Assembly (NCBI GenBank): GCA_049322355.1
Contig: JBMORG010000001.1
Span: 1 to 64,000 of the forward strand
DNA from: 0-14-0-80-60-11 sp049322355
GTDB lineage: Bacteria > Desulfobacterota > Desulfobaccia > Desulfobaccales > 0-14-0-80-60-11
Direction of reading: 5' to 3'
Length of the DNA stretch: 64,000 nucleotides
In this document: positions 16,989 through 26,063 of the stretch, piece by piece
Layout of the letters: every line of letters begins with the position of its first letter
How positions within the stretch are numbered: position 1 is the stretch's first letter
Made by a program: the position numbers and the translations under genes
Notes under the pieces: model-generated
What the model was told of the DNA's origin: nothing
Database searches by the model: none
What the model saw: only the letters and a program-made list of their open reading frames with translations

Positions 16989-18740
16989 ATGACACAGCAA
17001 AATCTTTCTTCATATTTGCAGGCCTGGAAATTCCGCAAGAAATATTTTTTCCTCAGCGCCGTGCCTTTGGCCATAATCATTACCGTTGTGGCCTTACGTC
17101 TTCCTCCGGTATATGAGTCCAAATCTACCATTCTTATCGAACAGCAGCAGATACCTCCGGAATTTGTGCGCTCCACGGTCACCGGCTTTGCTGATGAGCA
17201 TATTCAGCTTCTAACACAGCAGATTCTTTCCCGGCCTAAACTTTGGGAAATAGTCGAAAGGTTCGACCTTTATGCAAAAATGAGACAGAAGGTTCCCAGA
17301 GAAGAAGTCCTTGAAAAAATGCGCCGGGATATCAAATTCAAGACCATCAGCGCCGAGGTCTCCAGTGACAAAAAGCGCGGTCCGCAGTCTGATGTGACTA
17401 TAGCTTTCAGCATCGCCTACCAAGGAGGAAATCCGGGCACGGTTCAGAAGGTTGCCGCGACGCTGGCCTCCCTTTATCTCGAGCAAAATCTGAAGTTCCG
17501 GGAAGCGAAAGCTCAGACTACTACAAAATTCTTGCAGTCAGAACTGGAAGGTTTGCGAGAGCGCATCCAAACTTTAGGGCAAAAAATTACCCAGTACAAA
17601 GAAACCCATGAAGGGATCCTGCCGGAACTGCAACAATTTAATTTATCCCAGGCTGATCGGCTGGATAACGAAATCAAGCAAATGGATAATGCCCTGCGCG
17701 CCGCCGAAAATCAGAAGATTTATTTGGAAGGCCTGCTGGGTACGGTGGATACCCGTTCTTCCGGCACAGGCTCCATGGCCAATGAACCTTCAGGACGGAA
17801 CCGGAGTCCTCAGGAAAGACTGCGAAGCCTGCAGGATCAATTGACTGAGCTGAGGGCTAAATTCGCCGACGGCCACCCCGATGTTCAAAAGGCTCTGAGG
17901 GAGAAGGCCCAAGTGGAGAAGGTGCTCAAAGAACAGGCCAGCGGCAATCCTGGGCAGCGGCAAAAACTCATCCGGCTCCAGGCCGAATTGGCCCAGAAAC
18001 AAGGGGTTTATTCAGACCAGCATCCGGAAGTTCAAAAGCTGAAAAATGAAATTGCTCAATTAAAATCGGAATTTGGCAAGCTTGACCCCTTGCAGACCGA
18101 GGTTGATTTGGCCAATCCTGCCTATGTAAATCTGGTTACCCAATTACAGACCACGTGCAACCAGATAGATTCTTTAAAGAAGGAACGCCAGAACTTGCAG
18201 GAAAAGCTCAAAATGTATCGTCACCGGCTGGAAGAGGCCCCGAAAGTAGAACAGGAATACCTGGCCTTGCAACGGGATTATCAAAATGCCCACGCCAAGT
18301 ATCAAGAGGTGATGAACAAGCTTTTGGAGGCTCGCATTGGGGAAGGCATGGAAGAGCATCAAAAGGGGGAAAAATTTACCCTGATCGATCCGGCTGAGTA
18401 CCCCGAGACGCCCATCAAGCCTAAACGACAGCTGATAATTCTGGCCGGGTTGATCATGAGTGTTGTGGCCGGCCTTGCCGTCATGGTTGCAGCTGAAGTA
18501 GTCGACCATTCCATCAAAACCCCGGATGAACTTGCCTGGCTTACTGAAACAGCGCCTCTGGGGATCATAGCCAATATTGAAACCACGTTTGATCTGACTC
18601 AAAAGCGCCGGCGGCGGCGGCTTTTGTTGATAGCCACTTGTTGTTCAGTACCGTTGGCTCTTCTGATGGTCCATTTCTTTTTTATGGATCTCTGGATAAT
18701 GGTGGCGAAATTGTTGCGTTTGAGCAGTAAAATTTCCTAA
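16989..18740 (+). CDS. Polysaccharide chain-length determinant (Wzz/GumC type)
   Basis: About 583 residues from ATG 16989, selected because the Wzz N-terminus (QNLSSYLQAWKFRKKYFF) and first membrane helix begin there; a start at 16950 would overlap the previous gene. A long periplasmic coiled-coil region (QSELEGLRERIQ through repeated lysine/glutamate heptads) precedes the proline-rich motif PAEYPETPIKPKR and a second membrane helix, with another hydrophobic segment at the end. These proteins set polymer length and work with BY-kinases, here split off as the gene at 20078. GC-rich again. Confidence 0.85.
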   Translation: MTQQNLSSYLQAWKFRKKYFFLSAVPLAIIITVVALRLPPVYESKSTILIEQQQIPPEFVRSTVTGFADEHIQLLTQQILSRPKLWEIVERFDLYAKMRQKVPREEVLEKMRRDIKFKTISAEVSSDKKRGPQSDVTIAFSIAYQGGNPGTVQKVAATLASLYLEQNLKFREAKAQTTTKFLQSELEGLRERIQTLGQKITQYKETHEGILPELQQFNLSQADRLDNEIKQMDNALRAAENQKIYLEGLLGTVDTRSSGTGSMANEPSGRNRSPQERLRSLQDQLTELRAKFADGHPDVQKALREKAQVEKVLKEQASGNPGQRQKLIRLQAELAQKQGVYSDQHPEVQKLKNEIAQLKSEFGKLDPLQTEVDLANPAYVNLVTQLQTTCNQIDSLKKERQNLQEKLKMYRHRLEEAPKVEQEYLALQRDYQNAHAKYQEVMNKLLEARIGEGMEEHQKGEKFTLIDPAEYPETPIKPKRQLIILAGLIMSVVAGLAVMVAAEVVDHSIKTPDELAWLTETAPLGIIANIETTFDLTQKRRRRRLLLIATCCSVPLALLMVHFFFMDLWIMVAKLLRLSSKIS

Positions 18741-18859
18741 ATAAGCATTGCCTCCAAATTGTAAAACATAAGAATTATGAACTTACCTTATATAAAACTC
18801 TTTGGCTGACTAGTGAATAACAACTACTGAGGCTTCTTCAGGCGGAAGGTCTTTGAGCA

Positions 18860-19936
18860 ATGTATAATTCATATTTTGACTTTGCTGATTCTCCTTTTGA
18901 AAATAACCTGGATCAGAAGTTTTTATACTTAAGCGAAGATCATAAGGAGGTCTTGGCGGCATTATTGTATTTCGTAAAAGCAAAAAAGAGCTTTGCTTTG
19001 GTATGCGGTGATGTTGGCACCGGCAAGACAATGCTCATCAATTATTTTCTCAGCAGGTTGCCCGGGTCGATTGAGCCGGTGATAATTTCTAACCCTTTTG
19101 TGAATTCCCAGGATTTGCTCATCTACCTGGCCAGGAAACTGAATATCAAATCTGGGGGGAACGGCGGCGTTTTAGATTTAATGGATAAGGTTAAAGACGC
19201 CCTGATCGCCGCCATAGATCAACACAGGCAATTGATCTTGATTGTGGATGAAGCCCATCTGCTTTCGGACCAGGCATTGGAAGAGATCCGCCTGCTGTCG
19301 AACCTGGAGACCCCCGAGCAAAAGCTTTTGCAAATCTTGCTGGTGGGACAATACGAGCTCAGTTATAAATTGGATCGTCCGGAGATGCGCCACTTGCGGC
19401 AGCGTATCAACGTCAACCGTTTTTTATCGCACATGAACTCCCAGGAAACCATCCTTTACATTGACCACCGCCTGAAACAGGTGCGCTCCAGCTTCGCCTC
19501 TGTCTTTGAACCGAAATGTCAAGATCTGATTTTCCGGTTGACCGGAGGAGTGCCCCGCCGGGTCAATCAAATTTGTGATAACGCTCTACTGATTGCCATG
19601 GCCGAAGGCGCAAGCAAGGTTACCCCAAAAATTCTGAAAAAGGCCGAGGAGGCTGCTCAAACCGATTTAATTTTTACCCCGAAATCTACCAAAGCTGGGG
19701 TTGGGTATTTTAAGAGATTTTTCGGCCTCCGCAGCGCCATAACGTCTATTCTGGCTATTTTGGTTTTAGGGATAACTGCCCTTTTGGGAATAATTGCCCT
19801 TAACGGTGGTTTTTTGGGAAAAAAGGGGACTCATGTAAGTTACCAAAATTCTGAATTAATTCAGACTTCCCCCGTTACCCAGGCCCATCCTCTGGAGCTG
19901 CCCAAAGGGAGAAGTGAACACACTGATAGTCAATGA
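18860..19936 (+). CDS. ExeA/GspA-like AAA ATPase of PEP-CTERM loci
   Basis: 358 residues. Walker A is GDVGTGKT (residues 50-57), Walker B is LILIVDEAH, and VPRRVNQICDNALL is the sensor-2 region. One membrane helix lies near residue 300 and is followed by a short periplasmic tail. The N-terminus (SPFENN, KFLYLSEDHKEVLAALLY) is typical of the putative secretion ATPases found in exosortase/polysaccharide loci. The exact job is unknown; a role in assembling the export machinery is inferred. Confidence 0.8.
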   Translation: MYNSYFDFADSPFENNLDQKFLYLSEDHKEVLAALLYFVKAKKSFALVCGDVGTGKTMLINYFLSRLPGSIEPVIISNPFVNSQDLLIYLARKLNIKSGGNGGVLDLMDKVKDALIAAIDQHRQLILIVDEAHLLSDQALEEIRLLSNLETPEQKLLQILLVGQYELSYKLDRPEMRHLRQRINVNRFLSHMNSQETILYIDHRLKQVRSSFASVFEPKCQDLIFRLTGGVPRRVNQICDNALLIAMAEGASKVTPKILKKAEEAAQTDLIFTPKSTKAGVGYFKRFFGLRSAITSILAILVLGITALLGIIALNGGFLGKKGTHVSYQNSELIQTSPVTQAHPLELPKGRSEHTDSQ

Positions 19937-20077
19937 AGAAGCCTGAGACAGCCGGTGAAGAGTCGAGAATGTCCATCGCATTTTTCTGGCTGGGTTTAAT
20001 GTCGAAAAGTATTTGGCCAGTCCCCTCAAACACGGAAACTCAAGGGGAAGGTCAGGGTAAGGGAGGGTAAGGACAAC

Positions 20078-21421
20078 GTGACGCGACGACAAAAACCAAT
20101 TTTTTCCTCCTTGGAGGGTCTAGACGCCGATTCTCCCCCGGGGAAAACTATACTTGCCGAACCTGCGCCGGTTAATGTTGCCATAGAGCCTTCCGAGTCA
20201 AGCTCTGGCCCGAAAGATTACGGTGCTCCTATCATTAGCCGGCTTGAGAGTCCAACCGTTGAACCAGAACCTGCAAGCCAGGAGGTTTCCCCCCAGCCCT
20301 TGGGAAAGGTAAGGCTTTCGGGGGATTATTGCGATTTCGGACAAGTCTTAATCGGCGAGTATCTGGACCGGGTGATTACGGTATACAACGATAGCGCTAG
20401 TGAGATTGTAATCGAAGCCTTGAATGGCCTGCCCGAAAAAGAGTTTAGTTTGGTTGAGCCGGCGGGCACCCCCCAACGCCTTTCCCCTCACAGTTCCTTA
20501 GATATAACCGTGAGGTTTGCCCCGGCCTTGGCGGGCAGGAAGGCTGTGGCGCTGTCCCTTGTTATCCCAGGGGTGGATGCCACGGTTTCAAGGGTCCAAC
20601 TGCAGGGGATTGCCGTTCAACTTACCCAGGCGCCTGAAATGACAGGTCTTCCAGAATTGAATAGCCAACCCTGTTATACCCGCACCCGGACCGTACCTGT
20701 GGTGTTAAGCACCTTGATTCGCAACCGCCTTATAGCAGGCAGCCCCAATACCATGATTCTCCAGGGTTACAAGTTGCTCCGAACTCACGTCCTTCAAAAA
20801 ACCTGGGATGAGCATCATAATGTATTAATGGTGACCGGCCCCTTGCCCGATGAAGGCAAAACCCTGACTGCCATTAACCTGGCCATCAGCATGGCCCAGG
20901 AAATGGATAAAACCGTGTTGCTGGTGGATGCTGATTTACACTCTCCTTCCATTCACCGCTATTTCGGGATACCCGCCGGAAAGGGATTGGTGGACTATTT
21001 GGAAGGTCGGGCGTCTATACCGGACCTCTTGGTCCATCCTCAAGGATTGGACCGGCTGGTGATTCTTCCTGGCGGCAAGCCCACAGAGTGGGCCACCGAA
21101 CTCATCCGTTCCCCGCAGATGGCCAGGTTGGTGCCGGAACTGAAAGCCTGCTATCCGGATCGCTATGTCTTCTTTGACTTGCCGCCGCTTCTATCCTTTG
21201 CCGATGCTTTGGCGTTTGCTCCTATGGCAGACGGCATCATAGTAGTAGTGAGAGCCAGGAAAACCCCCCGGGAAGACCTGGCCCGCTGCATGGACATGCT
21301 CGAAGGTTTCCCTGTCCTGGGCTATGTATTGAATGGCTTTGACGAAGCGGACTCCTCCCGGTATTACCGCCACAACGGCCACCCGGGGAAAAGTTGGCTT
21401 TCTTGGCTAAGATTAAAATAA
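20078..21421 (+). CDS. Ig-like domain fused to BY-kinase (CpsD/Wzc type)
   Basis: 447 residues. Residues 1-75 are low-complexity; about 78-182 form an Ig-like/ASH (choice-of-anchor D-type) domain, with GDYCDFGQVLIGE and VRFAPALAGRK; about 215-430 form the bacterial tyrosine kinase: Walker A GPLPDEGKT (254-262), A-prime LLVDADLHSP and Walker B region VFFDLPPL. The tail has an adjacent YY pair as possible autophosphorylation site. BY-kinases control polymerisation with Wzz. The Ig-like insertion in a protein without a signal peptide is unusual. GTG 20078 is preceded by GGAGGG. Confidence 0.8.
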   Translation: MTRRQKPIFSSLEGLDADSPPGKTILAEPAPVNVAIEPSESSSGPKDYGAPIISRLESPTVEPEPASQEVSPQPLGKVRLSGDYCDFGQVLIGEYLDRVITVYNDSASEIVIEALNGLPEKEFSLVEPAGTPQRLSPHSSLDITVRFAPALAGRKAVALSLVIPGVDATVSRVQLQGIAVQLTQAPEMTGLPELNSQPCYTRTRTVPVVLSTLIRNRLIAGSPNTMILQGYKLLRTHVLQKTWDEHHNVLMVTGPLPDEGKTLTAINLAISMAQEMDKTVLLVDADLHSPSIHRYFGIPAGKGLVDYLEGRASIPDLLVHPQGLDRLVILPGGKPTEWATELIRSPQMARLVPELKACYPDRYVFFDLPPLLSFADALAFAPMADGIIVVVRARKTPREDLARCMDMLEGFPVLGYVLNGFDEADSSRYYRHNGHPGKSWLSWLRLK

Positions 21422-21422
21422 T

Positions 21423-22280
21423 ATGTCTTCCCAAATGCCATATCATTCTTCCAGTCCCTCTCAGCCTGTCACCATCATCAGGCCTAGCAAGGGGTTGATC
21501 TCTCTTAAGCTGGGGGAGCTCTGGGAATACCGGGATTTGCTCTACTTCCTCATCTGGCGGGATATAAAAGTACGCTATAAGCAGACCGCATTAGGAGCAG
21601 CCTGGGCTATCCTGCAACCCTTTCTTACTATGGTGGTGTTCACCATTTTCTTTGGGAAGCTTGCCAAGGTGCCCTCCGACGGCATTCCCTATCCAATCTT
21701 CACCTACTGTGCCTTGCTGCCCTGGCAACTTTTTGCTAAGGCCCTGACAGATTCCAGTAACAGCCTGGTCGCCAACCAGCGGTTAATTACCAAGGTGTAT
21801 TTTCCCCGTTTGGTGATCCCTATTTCAGCGGTGCTGTCGGGACTGGTGGATTTTGGCATCGCTTTTACGGTGTTGCTGGGGATGATGCTGTATTATGGCA
21901 TTGCGCCCAACCTCCACCTTCTGGCCCTGCCGCCATTTCTCCTGATGGCCATCGCGACAGCCCTGGCTGTCGGACTCTGGCTCTCCGCGCTGAACGTCCA
22001 ATACCGGGACGTGCGGCATACCACTCCATTTTTGGTACAGTTCTGGCTCTTTGCCACTCCCATTGCCTATCCCAGCAGCCTGGTGCCGGAGAAGTGGCGG
22101 CTGTTGTATGGTCTCAATCCCATGGCCGGGGTGGTGGAGGGGTTCCGTTGGTCCTTGTTGGGCAAAGCCGGGGGATTAGGTCCCATGATGATTGTTTCGT
22201 GGGCCATGGTCTTTATTCTGCTCATCACTGGGCTGATCTATTTTCGCAATATGGAAAAGACTTTTGCAGATATTGTGTGA
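21423..22280 (+). CDS. Polysaccharide ABC exporter, permease (Wzm/TagG)
   Basis: 285 residues with six predicted membrane helices of the ABC-2 type. The start (LWEYRDLLYFLIWRDIKVRYKQT) and the QPFLTMVVFTIFFG stretch are characteristic of Wzm/TagG/KpsM permeases, which move lipid-linked polysaccharide across the inner membrane. Its stop is three bases before the ATPase gene and only one base separates it from the kinase gene, so the transcript is tightly packed. Confidence 0.9.
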   Translation: MSSQMPYHSSSPSQPVTIIRPSKGLISLKLGELWEYRDLLYFLIWRDIKVRYKQTALGAAWAILQPFLTMVVFTIFFGKLAKVPSDGIPYPIFTYCALLPWQLFAKALTDSSNSLVANQRLITKVYFPRLVIPISAVLSGLVDFGIAFTVLLGMMLYYGIAPNLHLLALPPFLLMAIATALAVGLWLSALNVQYRDVRHTTPFLVQFWLFATPIAYPSSLVPEKWRLLYGLNPMAGVVEGFRWSLLGKAGGLGPMMIVSWAMVFILLITGLIYFRNMEKTFADIV

Positions 22281-22283
22281 CCT

Positions 22284-23564
22284 ATGAGCGATGTAGCCAT
22301 TCGGATTGAGAATCTGGGGAAGCAGTATAAGATCGGCAAGCGGGAGAAATATTACACTCTGCGCGACAGCCTGACCCGATTCTTGTCAAATCCTTTCCGC
22401 AGGAATAATGGCAACGGGGCACTGGATGATGGAAGCGAGGACCATATCTGGGCCCTCAAAGACGTTTCCCTGGAGATTAAACGGGGGGAGGTCATTGGAA
22501 TTATCGGGCGCAATGGCGCCGGCAAATCCACTCTGCTTAAAATTCTCTCCCGCATCACCGAACCCACCGAAGGACGGGCGGAAATTTTCGGGCGGGTAGG
22601 TTCCCTCCTGGAAGTGGGCACCGGCTTTCATCCGGAGCTCACCGGCCGGGAGAATATTTACCTCAACGGGGCCATACTGGGGATGAGAAAGGCTGAGATC
22701 CAGCAAAAATTTGATGAGATCGTAACCTTTGCTGAAGTCGAGAAGTTTCTGGATACCCCGGTGAAGCACTATTCTTCCGGCATGTACGTGCGTCTGGCCT
22801 TTGCCGTCGCAGCCCACCTTGACCCGGAAATCCTCCTGGTGGACGAAGTGCTGGCTGTGGGGGACGCCGCCTTCCAGAATAAATGTTTGGGGAAGATGAA
22901 GAATGTGGCCAGTGAGGGCAGAACGGTGCTTTTTGTAAGTCACAATATGAGTGCTATAAGCAACCTTTGTGAGCGCTCAATTTTGTTAGATCACGGGAAA
23001 AATAAATTTGATGGGGAAAGCCAGTCGGTTATAGACCGTTATTTATCATTATTTAGTGATAATACCAGTTCAATTCGATCTATGATTTCAGCGACGAGGT
23101 CGGGGATCGGTGGTGGAAAAATTGAAAGATTGGAAATAGAAACCAGTGATGGACGGAAAACAAATATATTAGGCATTGGAGATGCATTATGTGTCAAAAT
23201 TTATGCTAAAATCATTGATAGATTACCAAGTATCGTGGTTGGGCTAGAGTTAAAAACTGATAATGGTACTCCAATACTAAACTTGCGTAGTGATAGTAAT
23301 GGACAGTATTTTGGTCCTTACAAGGAAGGAACAATAGTATTATTTACATTTAATATTCCTTCCTTACCTTTTTATCCCGGTAGTTATCTTCTTGAACCTT
23401 GGTTTGGGGAGAAAAAAGGAAAACGTATTGACCATGTACATGAACCTATTTCAATTGTACTTGAACCAATTGGAAAATTTAAGTCTGAAGCCATGATTCA
23501 AAAAGGCAGAGGACTTTTAATGATGGATTGTGAAATTTTTGATACTTTGCTTAACAGTACTTAG
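22284..23564 (+). CDS. Polysaccharide ABC exporter, ATPase (Wzt) with C-terminal domain
   Basis: 426 residues. The N-terminal 240 are an ABC ATPase: Walker A GRNGAGKST, signature YSSGMYVRLAF, Walker B ILLVDEVLAVGD and the switch His in LFVSHNMS. The rest is a Wzt-type C-terminal domain, which in known exporters recognises the end of the specific glycan. Composition changes sharply inside the gene at about 22930: a 60-base sample at 22561 has 37 G/C, one at 23161 has 16. This suggests a swapped specificity domain on a resident ATPase. Confidence 0.9.
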   Translation: MSDVAIRIENLGKQYKIGKREKYYTLRDSLTRFLSNPFRRNNGNGALDDGSEDHIWALKDVSLEIKRGEVIGIIGRNGAGKSTLLKILSRITEPTEGRAEIFGRVGSLLEVGTGFHPELTGRENIYLNGAILGMRKAEIQQKFDEIVTFAEVEKFLDTPVKHYSSGMYVRLAFAVAAHLDPEILLVDEVLAVGDAAFQNKCLGKMKNVASEGRTVLFVSHNMSAISNLCERSILLDHGKNKFDGESQSVIDRYLSLFSDNTSSIRSMISATRSGIGGGKIERLEIETSDGRKTNILGIGDALCVKIYAKIIDRLPSIVVGLELKTDNGTPILNLRSDSNGQYFGPYKEGTIVLFTFNIPSLPFYPGSYLLEPWFGEKKGKRIDHVHEPISIVLEPIGKFKSEAMIQKGRGLLMMDCEIFDTLLNST

Positions 23565-23569
23565 AAACA

Positions 23570-24763
23570 ATGAAAATCGGCTTAAGAATTTGCGAAGTTT
23601 CTTACAACTGGCCGGCAGAGGTCTTTATCCAACGGCATATTCATGCCCTCGGGAACCATATGCCTCTCAAGTTAGTTGCCCGGCACAATAGTCTTATTGC
23701 GGGGGAATCCGCCAGTATACAAGACCCCTTAAACAATATTTCGGCAGCCATTATGCCCAATTTCAACCATCTGTCCCTGTTACGAAAGGCATGGACTCTT
23801 CGCAATCTGCTTAAAACAAGAAATTACTCCAAGTGCAATGGCTCCTTGAGAGATCGGGTGTTGCTGGCTTTTTTTGAAAAATTAAACCCCTCATTAATTC
23901 ACTTCCACTTCGGAACGTTGGCGGTTTCGATGCGCTGGATCGCCCAGGCCATGAACATTCCGTTCACTGTCAGCCTGCGCGGCTCAGATATCCAGGTGCA
24001 TCCCTTGCGGTCGGATGATGACCGGCAGGAACTTTATCAAACGCTCCGGGAAGCTGCCGGTATCCATACCGTATGCGATAAATTCAATCAGGAAATCCGC
24101 CAGCAGGTCCAAGATTGTGTGATCCCGGAAACTATCTATACCACAATCCCTTTTCCCCAAAAATTGCCTCCATATCGACCTCCGGGAGACGGTGAACTAC
24201 ATTTTCTCGCAATCGGACGCCTTCAATGGCGAAAAGACTTTGTATCTCTTCTGAAAGCCTTGCGACTGCTCAGAGAGCAACGAGTCGATGCCCGCCTGAC
24301 CCTCGTGGGAAGCGGACCGGATGAAGACCAGATTAGATACTGGGTCTCCCATCTGGAGTTGCAGCCTTACGGCCACCTGATAGGCAAAGCGGATTTTGCC
24401 CGTATTACCGACTTATTTGCCCGGTCCCATGCCTATGTGCAGTCCTCCATTGCCGAGGGTTTGAGCAATTCCCTGGCCGAAGCTATGGGTTGGGGGTGCC
24501 CGGTCTTTGCCACTGATGTCGGAGGGACTTCAGAAATAGTCATTGATGGTGAAAACGGCTTCCTGCTGCCTCCCGGAGAACCTGAAGTATGGGCGGCAAA
24601 GCTGCCTCTGGCATTAAACGGGCCACTGATGGAAAAAGTTCGCCAAAAAGCCCATGAAACATCCAAGCAATTCTTTACTCCCGAGCGGCATCAGCAGAAA
24701 TTTATTGAGTTCTATGACCAGTCCGCGCAAAGGTTTTTGGAGAAGAAACCTGGAACTTTATGA
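23570..24763 (+). CDS. Glycosyltransferase family 4
   Basis: 397 residues, GT-B fold. An acceptor-side domain with LIHFHFGTLA and SLRGSDIQVHP is followed by the donor domain (AIGRLQWRKDF, then SSIAEGLSNSLAEAMGWGCPV and GGTSEIV). The SLRGSDI motif is typical of colanic-acid-type transferases. It starts five bases after wzt. GC content is back to the cluster average. Confidence 0.85.
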   Translation: MKIGLRICEVSYNWPAEVFIQRHIHALGNHMPLKLVARHNSLIAGESASIQDPLNNISAAIMPNFNHLSLLRKAWTLRNLLKTRNYSKCNGSLRDRVLLAFFEKLNPSLIHFHFGTLAVSMRWIAQAMNIPFTVSLRGSDIQVHPLRSDDDRQELYQTLREAAGIHTVCDKFNQEIRQQVQDCVIPETIYTTIPFPQKLPPYRPPGDGELHFLAIGRLQWRKDFVSLLKALRLLREQRVDARLTLVGSGPDEDQIRYWVSHLELQPYGHLIGKADFARITDLFARSHAYVQSSIAEGLSNSLAEAMGWGCPVFATDVGGTSEIVIDGENGFLLPPGEPEVWAAKLPLALNGPLMEKVRQKAHETSKQFFTPERHQQKFIEFYDQSAQRFLEKKPGTL

Positions 24764-24805
24764 GCGGTGGTTAAAAACCTATTTTAACAAATAAATTGGA
24801 ATACA

Positions 24806-26053
24806 ATGAAAGTTCTTTATATTAATGGGATTTTGGAGGAGCACCCGAAACCATTTCGGCCTTTACCACCGTTAGATTCTGGCGCTCCCATTAGCAATAT
24901 GTTTAGATTAATCGAAGAACTGTCAAAGGACTCTTACGACTTAGATATTTCTGCTATCTCGGGAATATCATCAGAAATGTTAAATTACATGAATATCAAA
25001 TGGCCTTTGGGAAGTTATAGAGGGAATTATTGTTGGGTTAAAGTTCCAGCTAAATTGAGAAAATTGAGTCACATCCTTGTAAGCAATTATATTATTTCTG
25101 GTATTTTAAATAGACTTATAGGAGTTTATTCACTGCAATCCTCTTATTATTTGCTTAAAATTTATAGAAATATATTAAAAATCAAGCCAGATATTGTTGT
25201 GTTAGACGCCGGTGGTCAATTTATAAAAGGTCTATGTAACTTATTACCGAGTAGTGTTAGTATGCTCTTCTTTTGTCGAGGTGAGTCAGGTTATATAACC
25301 CGAAGTTCTATGCATTTATGCAAAGCCGTCTTAGTTACCAATAACAAATTTAGCGAGTGGGTAACAAGTGTAAATATAAATGTGAAGGATATATTTATCA
25401 TACCAAATTCATTAGATGAAAAGTATTTAAAGTTACCTAAGAATCAAGGAAGGTTTAATAATAACGAAAAACGAATTATTTTCGCTGGCCGCTTACATCC
25501 GGTCAAAGGTATAGAATTTCTTATAAAAGCGTTTTCTAAAGTGGTTAAAGTTTTTCCTGAGGCTCGTCTTGTCATAGTGGGGAAGGCAGTAGAAGTGCCA
25601 AAAATTATTGATCAGAATTTATATACTTCCAAATATGAAGATGAAATAAAACTTCTTGCTAAAAATATCCTTCCAAAAAACAGTTGCATTTGGATGGGAT
25701 GGCTTGAGCAAGCTGACCTTATAAATGAATACCAAAAAGCTTACATGGCGGTATATCCTTCTGTTTGGGTTGAAGCTTTTGGAATGGTTGCATTAGAGGC
25801 AATGGCATTAGGTTTACCAGTAATAGCATCGAAGCGTCCAGGGTTCCAAACCTTACTCAGTGAAGAATGTGGAATTTTGATTGATGATCCAATGGATATA
25901 GAAGCACTGGGGGAGGCAATGGTAAAATTGCTGAGTGATCAAAATTATGCTGAGCGTCTTGGATTTAATGCTTACCATAAAGCGAGAAAATATTCAGTAG
26001 AAAAAGCCGCGAAAGAATTTATCAATATTATACAATCATTTGTTAAAAATTAG
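24806..26053 (+). CDS. Glycosyltransferase family 4
   Basis: 415 residues. The C-terminal donor domain is clear: FAGRLHPVKGIEF, then YPSVWVEAFGMVALEAMALGLP. The N-terminal half is divergent, so the acceptor cannot be guessed. The gene is strongly AT-rich with codon use unlike its GC-rich neighbours, and it forms an AT-rich pair with the next gene, which indicates joint acquisition. Confidence 0.8.
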   Translation: MKVLYINGILEEHPKPFRPLPPLDSGAPISNMFRLIEELSKDSYDLDISAISGISSEMLNYMNIKWPLGSYRGNYCWVKVPAKLRKLSHILVSNYIISGILNRLIGVYSLQSSYYLLKIYRNILKIKPDIVVLDAGGQFIKGLCNLLPSSVSMLFFCRGESGYITRSSMHLCKAVLVTNNKFSEWVTSVNINVKDIFIIPNSLDEKYLKLPKNQGRFNNNEKRIIFAGRLHPVKGIEFLIKAFSKVVKVFPEARLVIVGKAVEVPKIIDQNLYTSKYEDEIKLLAKNILPKNSCIWMGWLEQADLINEYQKAYMAVYPSVWVEAFGMVALEAMALGLPVIASKRPGFQTLLSEECGILIDDPMDIEALGEAMVKLLSDQNYAERLGFNAYHKARKYSVEKAAKEFINIIQSFVKN

Positions 26054-26063
26054 CGGTAATTGA

